DNA of 64,000 nucleotides from positions 4,497,185-4,561,184 of the forward strand of contig JALMQS010000136.1 in NCBI GenBank assembly GCA_024734495.1. Reading direction: 5' to 3'. Made by a program: the position numbers and the translations under genes. Shown piece after piece: positions 57,060 to 64,000 of this stretch; the first letter of the stretch is position 1; each line of letters starts with the position of its first letter. The stretch is from Forficula auricularia. Lineage: Eukaryota; Arthropoda; Insecta; Dermaptera; Forficulidae. Under the pieces are notes generated by a model, which saw only the letters and a program-made list of their open reading frames with translations, did not search any database and was not told the DNA's origin.

Positions 57060-57616
57060 TTTGGGTCTTTCAATAGGGACAGGGTATTTTTGACAGCCGC
57101 TGGCCACTAAGTTAGTTGATTTTTTGCCCCGATTTTAGACAAATGAGTCAGTTATTGTTTGGCATTTGCCAGGATGAGTCGCTAAACAATTTTACAGGTG
57201 AAATAGTTAAACTTTGTTATGAAAACGGTAAGTCAATTCGTTTAAATAAAGTAAAGAAAATTTTAAAAAATTTAAAAATATAAAATTCTAGGTAGGTTTC
57301 ACAAAAGATAAAAGACAAGATGCTTGTTTATCATGACTCTATATACTTGTTCTCTTTTATTTTTTTGTGAAAACTACCTATAATTTGATATTTTTAAATT
57401 TTAAAAAGTTTCTTAAATTTTTCAAAATTTTCTTTACTTTATTTAAAAAAATTGACTTACAGTTTTCATAATAAAGTTTAACTATTTCACCGCGCTGTAA
57501 AATTGTTTAGCGATTCTTCTTGACAAATGCCAAACAATGACTGAGTCATTTGTCTAAAATCGGGGAAAAAATTCAACTAATTTGGCGCCCAGTAGCTGTC
57601 AAAAATACACCGTCCC
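57060..57616. repeat. Long fold-back H flanked by 12-bp direct repeats
   Basis: Seen: inverted arms of about 260 bp, from CAATAGGGACAGGGTATTTT and TTTGACAGCC to GCTGTCAAAAATACACCG and TCCCTATTG. The direct repeat TATTGAAATTAC occurs at 57048-57059 and 57617-57628. The inner arms contain GGTAGGTTTCACAAAA, shared with fold-back B (GGTAGGTTCCACAAAA). The tip lacks a hammerhead core. The right direct repeat overlaps the arm, so whether it is a true TSD is uncertain. Confidence 0.75.
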
Positions 57617-57639
57617 TATTGAAATTACCACATTATTAC

Positions 57640-57695
57640 ATATTTAAATATGTTTCACCAAGAACCCACACCATTTTCCCTTAACAAAATCAATT
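57640..57695 (-). repeat. Shared motif of the TTGGTGAAACAT family
   Basis: Seen on minus: AAATGGTGTGGGTTCTTGG then TGAAACATATTTAAATA. The copy at 62600-62655 is almost identical. The core TTGGTGAAACAT resembles TTCAAGGTGAAACAT beside fold-backs B, D and the 39.4-kb repeats. Confidence 0.6.
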
Positions 57696-57700
57696 AGTTT

Positions 57701-57887
57701 AACTTTACGAACGCTCAACAACACTTCACCCTCAGATTGGATAAGAATCGAACCAACAATTTAGTCAAATCGTTTATCACTTTGACATCTAGAGACTGGA
57801 ACTCGCTTGCTGCCACTTTCTGGTGACTACAAGATTAAGTTGTTCAGAACCCGCATCCTCAAGTATTTACATTCGAATCCAACCTAG
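57701..57887 (+). pseudogene. Non-LTR retrotransposon ORF2 C-terminus, frameshifted
   Basis: Seen: frame 1 (57701-57828) reads YERSTTHFTLRLDKNRTNN, LVKSFITLTSRDWNSLAA, TFW-stop. A second frame (57825-57887) continues DYKIKLFRTRILKYLHSN, PT-stop. Together they show the RDWNSLP...FKTR...YL ending of Jockey/CR1-type reverse transcriptases, broken by one frameshift near 57825. The following 3' UTR (to about 58010) repeats CCAGCCCTAATATAGA twice and ends near TTGCATCATTATC, as in the copy at 5164. Dead, 5'-truncated. Confidence 0.8.
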
Positions 57888-58019
57888 CCCCTAAAATCTC
57901 TTCCTCTTTTAGTTTTCATCATCAGAGGTCAATCCAGCCCTAATATAGAGGCTGGACATTCTTCCAGCCCTAATATAGAAGCTGAACTTTATTGGTGTTG
58001 CATCATTATCATTAAAAAA

Positions 58020-60302
58020 AATCACAAATTGGTTTTTGTCTATAGTATACATATTTTTACGTAATAAAAATCATAAAAAAATGAGACAAATCAAATTAAT
58101 AAAATTATAAAGATTTGCTCTGCAAAATTGGGATTCATTTCAAAGATGAGAGTAAATGTCCTACAAGGCAGCAGGTTTCCAATCCCTGTTTTAATCTTTT
58201 CGAAACGAAGATCTTTGTCTTTCACTTTCTTGTCGATTTTGATGATTTGCATAAACATCATTTTCCCATGTCAGTGACCTATGCCATCCAAAATTGGATA
58301 TAGATAAGTAGCAATCATTTTTTTTTCTTTTTTTAATAGCTATAATATGCTTATTAGAATTTGTAATATATTATTAGATATTGTTCATTAGGAAAGAATA
58401 GAAATTGTATTCAAATAGATATTATGATGAGTCTATGGCCTTTGATGTTCTGATTATGGCCTAAATACCAACTTCTCCATTTACATTTAATTTTGAAGGG
58501 AATTCCTACAAACCTATAAGCATATTCTTTTCCTGGTTAGGCACTTGATCAACAACAACAACGACAAAAAATAACCAAAAGTATTTAGGGCACTCCATCA
58601 TGATTCTAAACTTTCCTTTCTCTCTCGGTTCAGAACGTAAACCGTTCATTCAAAAGAATGACTTGGAATTTATTTTCGTAAATTGATTGTGTTTGATTTT
58701 GCCTGATTTGTGGGAAATCAATATCACACTGCGTAAAAAAATATAGTACAATATCTTATTATTTTCACATTTATATTCTAATGTGAAGTATTGCGATGGC
58801 CTGTCTGAGTCCTGACTCTTTGAGAGCTTGTTTTAAAAGTAAATCTCGGTTATAATTTAAAAAAATTTAAACTTTAGTCGTGAAATGATATTTAAAAAAA
58901 AATTCAAAACGTTTTGACTTCTAGTATTGGAGAAGTTTGAAGGTTTGAAAGATCTAATGACCATAGCCAAATGGGGGAAGCTGTATAAATATTTAGATAA
59001 AATATCGTTCTATTAAAACTTTTTGAAAAAAATCAAATTTTCGAATTTTTATGAAACTAAAGAAATCCTAACAACTACATCCTTTTATTTATTTATTAAA
59101 ACATTGTATCTTTAGAGCCATCTAGCTCCTTTACTGTACAATTTTAGACCAAAATATTTACAAAAAATTAATTAATTTTAAGAAAATATTCGAATTTAAG
59201 CTACTGAATATAAAATTTCATTTTATTTGAAATTTTTTTTACGTAAGTAGGCACTCAGGCAATAAATAAATGTAAGTAATATTAGGATTGATTAAAAAAT
59301 ATTAAAAATACAAAATTTCGAAAATCCATTGAAAAATTTATGTTTGATCGACCGAAAAATAAACTTTTATTTTATTAATTATTGCAAATGAATATTATAA
59401 TTTTGAAATTATTTTTTAAAACCAATTTATTCTATGATCTTTATTTTTTTTTTTTTATTTTTTTTATAATTATATATCATATTCATTTAATGCTATGGTT
59501 TTTTTTATTATTATTTAATTCATTTTTATAAGAATTTAGTTCTTCTCAAAAAATGTTTCGCGTGCATTTGAAAGTTGGAATTTATTTAAACTCATAGTTT
59601 ATTTTTTTTCGTCATTCATAAATTTACATTAAGTTTTAAAATTAGATAGATTAAAAAAAAAAGGATGAATAAGAATTTTATAGTATATTTACATTCCATT
59701 CATTTTTAGATTTACCACTTTCTAAAATAATCGATTTCAAATAGAAAATAAAATATTTCACTTGACATTGAATTTAGTATAATATTTTGCCTTCGGTCAT
59801 GGTCATTGTGAGTTTCTCTTGGCATCAGCATTATCAAGCAGCAATTGTGTGTAGGAGTTTCCGCGTTTATAAGTGAATAGATGATGCCATTTTCATGAAC
59901 AAGTCGTAAAAAATTCACGATCAATTTCGCCGGCAGCAACCGAGATTCATTTTGAATGTAAATTAAAAAAAATATATAAATGATAGCCACATCAAAAAAG
60001 CAAACATTCAAATTGAAATAATAATCAAAGCTACTAATTCGGCTGTTTCCTCCCGGATATCGTAACACATCACTGCAGATCTATTTCATTTCTATTTTTT
60101 GGCGGAAAAATTAGGTAGTATATTGAGTCACTCACAATAATCCTAGTTGGTATATTTACGAGTAAAAAAATAAAATATTGCTTATTATGAAACATTTCAT
60201 CATACAAAACACAAAAGCAAATAATTTACAGCAGCAGTAAAATATTTTTTTCTGTTTAAAAAAATAAATAAATAAATATATAAACAAAAACTTTTTATTT
60301 AT
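58020..60302. other. No gene; dispersed repeat at 58761-58836
   Basis: Apart from the repeat shared with 38928, only A+T-rich DNA. The minus-strand frame at 60068-59712 (118 codons) is A+T-driven and shows no motif or splice pair. Confidence 0.4.
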
Positions 60303-60309
60303 AATTTAC

Positions 60310-60960
60310 TAGTGCCTGGGGCTCCGAGCGATGCTCGGTATCTTTTTGCCTCTAAATAGCTTAAGTTTCAAATTTCAAGGCTCTGCGATTTACCGAAGAC
60401 GATATATTATGAATGATTAAAATATTTATTTTTCGACACTCCTAATTCACACCCCGTTCCTTTATTTCAATCGGATTAAAATCTATACACGACTAATAAT
60501 TCATGACACTTGATAAGTAGGTACACCAGTTTTAAAAAAAATCGTTAGTGTCGTAATTAAGAAAATAAAAATAAAAAACGAAAAATCTTTCATGTAAATG
60601 TCAACTTCCGGTGTTTCGATTTCAACCAAAAGCTTGTAGCAGGGGGGTACATTCTTACGTACGTAAACATCAACTTTCAGTACTTCTATTTTAGTCAAAA
60701 TCTTGTGGTACTTCTTGTAGCCTCTAGATGGCTTAAGTTTCAAATTTCAAGACTCTGCGACTTACCGAAGACGAGATATGAACGATTAAAATATTTATTT
60801 TGCGACATGACTAATTTACACCCCCTTCCTTTATTCCAATCGGATTAAAAATTTGACACAACTAATAACTCATGATACTTGATAAGTACACCAAATTTTA
60901 GCGAAATTGTTAGAGCCGTTTTCGAGAACCCGATTGGATATATATCTATATATATATAAG
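60310..60960 (+). repeat. Dispersed element with internal 370-bp near-tandem duplication
   Basis: Seen: starts near CTAGTGCCTGGGGCTCCGAG and ends in a TATATA tract. Inside, GCTTAAGTTTCAAATTTCAA, GACTCTGCGACTTACCGAAG and CAATCGGATTAAAA occur twice, from about 60358 and about 60730. AGCCGTTTTCGAGAACC precedes the AT-rich end, a pattern I associate with old RTE- or Helitron-type remnants in invertebrates. The class is not decided. Confidence 0.5.
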
Positions 60961-62590
60961 ATAAGATATTCGACCTATTGCCCTCTCAGCCCACCTGTGC
61001 GTTCAAAACATTCTTTAAAATTAATCACCATAAATGTCAAGTGTGTATGCGCAGTACTCTGCGTGAGTGCGTAAGTCGAATATTCCATTAACTATTTCTT
61101 TTATAGTTGTAATATAAGATTGTGGATTATAATTTATTGAAAAACTAATGGAACTATTTTAAAACCAATCAATTATTATCAATTATGTTTTAATAAACGT
61201 TTTAATTGATTGTTTTTAAAAAGGAATTCTATTTATATTTCTATATACATATATTAGATTCACCAGCAAGAAAACTGAACAACTGATAATTTTAAAAAAA
61301 GCGAATATCGTAAAAATATTTTTTTCAGGAAAATTCGTTGTTAATATGTATTTATGATGAGTAATAGCTTTATAATATTAAAGTCAAAATATAAATGTAA
61401 AAAAGCTAAGTGCGAGTGAGGCTCACATTCGAGGATTCCGTGATTTTTCCATCTATAAAGCGAAGAAACTATTTTATAGTAGCCAAAATAATTTTCTACG
61501 ATACTATACTTACGCTAAAAATATATATATATATTTTTTTTAATTAACGAGTTACAAAGGCGACGCTTTATGAAGTAAACTCCTAAAAAATGGTGGATAT
61601 CCAAATGATACATATTTTTGTGATGGGTCTAAGAATTCGAATTCAATTTTTTTAATTGCATTTCTAGATTTATTAAGAACAATCTGGATGGGTCGAGGTG
61701 TAGTAGTGTTGCTTTCCACGTCGGTGACGTCAGAATGTTTACAAATTTAACTCGCTATAATCTGACTCCCACACATATTTACACAAACACACATACTCAG
61801 ACTCAAAACCACATTGATATTAGGCATAAGGTAAAATAGATACCTATTAAGTAATTTAGACAATAATTATAATTAATTTAGACCTTTAATTTGTGTTTGT
61901 AGTTCCCAACGAATTTGACACTAATGTTGTAGTCGGATATAAATAGGAATTTTTTTTTTAATTTTTTTAATTTTCTCTATTACAAATTACAGATTTATCA
62001 AAAATTTCACTTATTGAAATTTTTTTAGGGGCGTTATTAACAACGCTTATTTAAAAATTGCTTTTTATAAACTAGATACTTTCAACTGTAAAAATAGTAT
62101 TTGATTACTACCTGCTTGAAATAATAGATAACAAATTAACAAAATTAATCTATCGAACTATAAGAAAATGAATTAAACATTCATTTAAAATTCATGAATC
62201 TCCGTACTAACTTACTTCCGGATTACTTCTCCATAAATTATTTCATAAAAATGTGTGTAATTCTTAAAATAAAATTGATTAATTAAAATGAATTGTTCAT
62301 TTGACTATCTTTAAGACTATTTTATATGTTTATGTTTCCCAGCGAAAAAATATATTAATGTATACTACCAAAAGGGTTAAAACATTTTTTATCTAAGAAG
62401 TTAAGTTTAATTTGGAGTGGATAAATTTTGAGTAGTCTCTTTCATTTCAAATTAGTCGTGCTGCTTGTATCCCACTTGATTTCATTTGAGAAGTCTAAAA
62501 GAGGATACTGGGATGAGTTTCAGCTATTTCTAATAAAGTAATTAACATCTAAAAAAAAATTATATTTTGAAAATTTTGAAAAATATTTTA
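60961..62590. other. No gene; third copy of the 44866 repeat
   Basis: ACAAATTTAACTCGCTATAA and ACACAAACACACATAC at 61740-61805 match 44866. Otherwise nothing recognised. Confidence 0.4.
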
Positions 62591-62599
62591 AATTTTCAT

Positions 62600-62655
62600 T
62601 ACTTTATTAAAATATGTTTCACTAAGAACCTACACCATTCTCTCTTAACAAAATC
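62600..62655 (-). repeat. TTGGTGAAACAT-family motif, second minus copy
   Basis: Seen on minus: GAATGGTGTAGGTTCTTAG then TGAAACATATTTTAATAAAG, matching 57640-57695 over about 50 bases. Confidence 0.65.
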
Positions 62656-62659
62656 TCTA

Positions 62660-63330
62660 TGTCTAAATGGAATTGCAAGTAAAGATGTATAGGTTGGCCA
62701 ATAATAAAGTAATTACTTGAACCGATATTATATAATAGGGAAAAATAACTTCTATTTTTTTTTTAATTTTAATTAATATAAATTCAATTTCAATACTTTG
62801 ACTTAAATTCCATTAAGAATTACATTAGCTGATTAACCATTTGTATTTAAATTACAATCAAGTTTTCTCTTTTACCTTTGAATTGATTCAATTTTTAGTT
62901 ACTTATATATCAAGAATGTATTTATTTATTTTTAATTTAAAAACCAAATGGAGGGCGGCATAATTTATGTATTAGCGGAGAACTAACGGCGAGATTACGG
63001 TGTTTGATGTAAAACGATAGAAAGCGTTTTTCTTAATTTTGTTCAATTGAATGAGCTGAACTGAACGTAGCCAGGAGGAGCCAATGACCGGGTCTGCGTT
63101 GCACTCAGCTGATTGTTCGGATTACCGAGTCCAATTGACTGATGCAACAAGCAAAAAAATAATCCTTTAATCAGGTTAATCGTGGAATGAATGTTCGATT
63201 TTTAATTGATTTTGTATTGTTCCTAATATTTCTTTAAATGATGGTATGCTAAAACTTTTACACTTTACTACTAAATTTAGAATAGCCTTTCATTCAACAA
63301 ATAAATAAATAATCCATAACAAATAAATAA
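62660..63330. other. Unassigned; G+C-richer patch at 62945-63130
   Basis: The patch (GGAGGGCGGCATAATT, GGAGCCAATGACCGGGTC, CACTCAGCTGATTG) is not repeated in the window and has no good open frame. It could be regulatory DNA or an unrecognised remnant. A 22-bp AAATAAATAAATAATCCATAAC unit is repeated twice at 63298-63342. Confidence 0.3.
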
Positions 63331-63334
63331 ATAA

Positions 63335-63950
63335 TCCATAACAAAAAAGCTTTATAATTGAGGGGGGAAATGGGATGTTTTTCATAAATCTGTATGCTCT
63401 CCGTAAGGGTGGTTTTAGTAGAGTAATAAATATATAAATTTAATAAGCTATTCAAAATTATTATTCAGAGAGCCTGTGAGGCAGGTGAGGTTCAAACCTC
63501 TATCAACATTCACAACCTACAAAATTTATGGGGGTGTATAATTCTAGAAGAGGTTTTGACTTTTTCAAACAATTTTTAGCGATTTATACTTTCGTACTAA
63601 ATTCTGACCAAGGGTAAGTCGTGTGGCGTGTACACTAGTTTATTACTATCACTATCAGTAGTAATAAACTAGTGTACACGCCACGCGACTTACTTTTGGT
63701 CAGAATTTAGTACGAAAGTATAAATCGCTAAAAATTGTTTGAAAAAGTCAAAACTTCTTCTAGACTTATACACATTGTTGATAGAGGGTTGAACTTCACC
63801 TGCCTCACAGGCTTACTGAATAATAATTTTGAATAACTTATTAAATTTATATATTTATTACTCTACTAAAACCACCCTTACGGAGAGCATACAGATTTAT
63901 GAAAAACATCCCATTTTCCACCTCCATTTTAATGCTTTTTTGCTATGAAT
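63335..63950. repeat. 0.6-kb fold-back with about 295-bp arms
   Basis: Seen: left ATAACAAAAAAGC, GGGATGTTTTTCATAAATC, right its inverse ending GCTTTTTTGCTATGAAT. The centre is GTTTATTACTATCACTATCA then GTAGTAATAAAC, leaving almost no loop. The arms are about 90% or more identical by eye and include GCCTGTGAGGCAGGTGAGG and GTCGTGTGGCGTGTACAC. No ORF and no convincing TSD. Its size and identity make it one of the strongest inverted repeats in the window. Confidence 0.85.
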
Positions 63951-64000
63951 TGTAAAAATTTGTATTACATTCTTTGATAACTATTAAATATTTATTAAAG

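Noticed and set aside
59712..60068. 118-codon minus-strand open frame
   Set aside because: A+T-rich composition, no recognisable domain and no splice or promoter evidence.
1..64000. CRISPR arrays, bacterial operons, rRNA genes
   Set aside because: No regularly spaced direct repeats with unique spacers, no ribosome-binding-site/ORF organisation and no rRNA-like segments were seen.

Overview
This is an A+T-rich (roughly 70%) stretch of animal nuclear DNA. No ORF exceeds about 150 codons. There are no operons, bacterial-type genes, rRNA genes or intact tRNA genes. The window is dense in short mobile-element debris: tRNA-derived SINEs, hAT-type and other TIR elements with clear target-site duplications (TSDs), fold-back elements, and 3' ends of a non-LTR retrotransposon. 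The texture suggests an invertebrate, probably an arthropod. The species cannot be fixed from sequence alone.

Genes. The best protein-coding evidence is on the minus strand at the left edge: two candidate exons (3557-3698, then 379-452) with good splice sites, open frames and matching phase (one base left over, two bases supplied). The protein is not recognised. On the plus strand there are weaker exon-like islands (22772-22830, 35585-35628, 38072-38269). Two sites have a 3' splice site fused directly to a 5' splice site (22771/22772 and 54519/54520), the layout of recursive splice points in very long introns. The rest reads as intron or intergenic DNA.

Layout. 0-4 kb: candidate minus-strand exons and a dispersed repeat. 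4-10 kb: a SINE with a 13-bp TSD, a small hAT-like element, a non-LTR 3' end, a minisatellite, a fold-back, another small hAT element, and a 283-bp insertion with a 12-bp TSD carrying a hammerhead-like core and four hairpins. 11-17.6 kb: a 1-kb TIR element, two fold-backs with hammerhead-like cores, two SINEs, and a 210-bp tandem duplication whose copies differ only in homopolymer length. 19-22 kb: a mariner-type palindrome and a hAT element with a fold-back and a SINE inserted in it. 26-32 kb: hAT elements and two members of a small TIR family with 9-bp TSDs. 38-47 kb: tandemly duplicated fold-backs, a SINE, non-LTR debris, and a nested composite. 47-64 kb: hammerhead-like fold-backs, a hAT with a broken transposase, several long inverted repeats, and a 0.6-kb palindrome at the right edge.

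Main theme. At least six fold-back or TSD-flanked elements, and several relics, contain a hammerhead-ribozyme-like core (CUGANGA, short stem II, GAAA). Many share the motif TTGGTGAAACAT. This fits Penelope-like retroelements, which are known to carry hammerhead ribozymes. No Penelope reverse transcriptase is visible here, so that assignment is inference.
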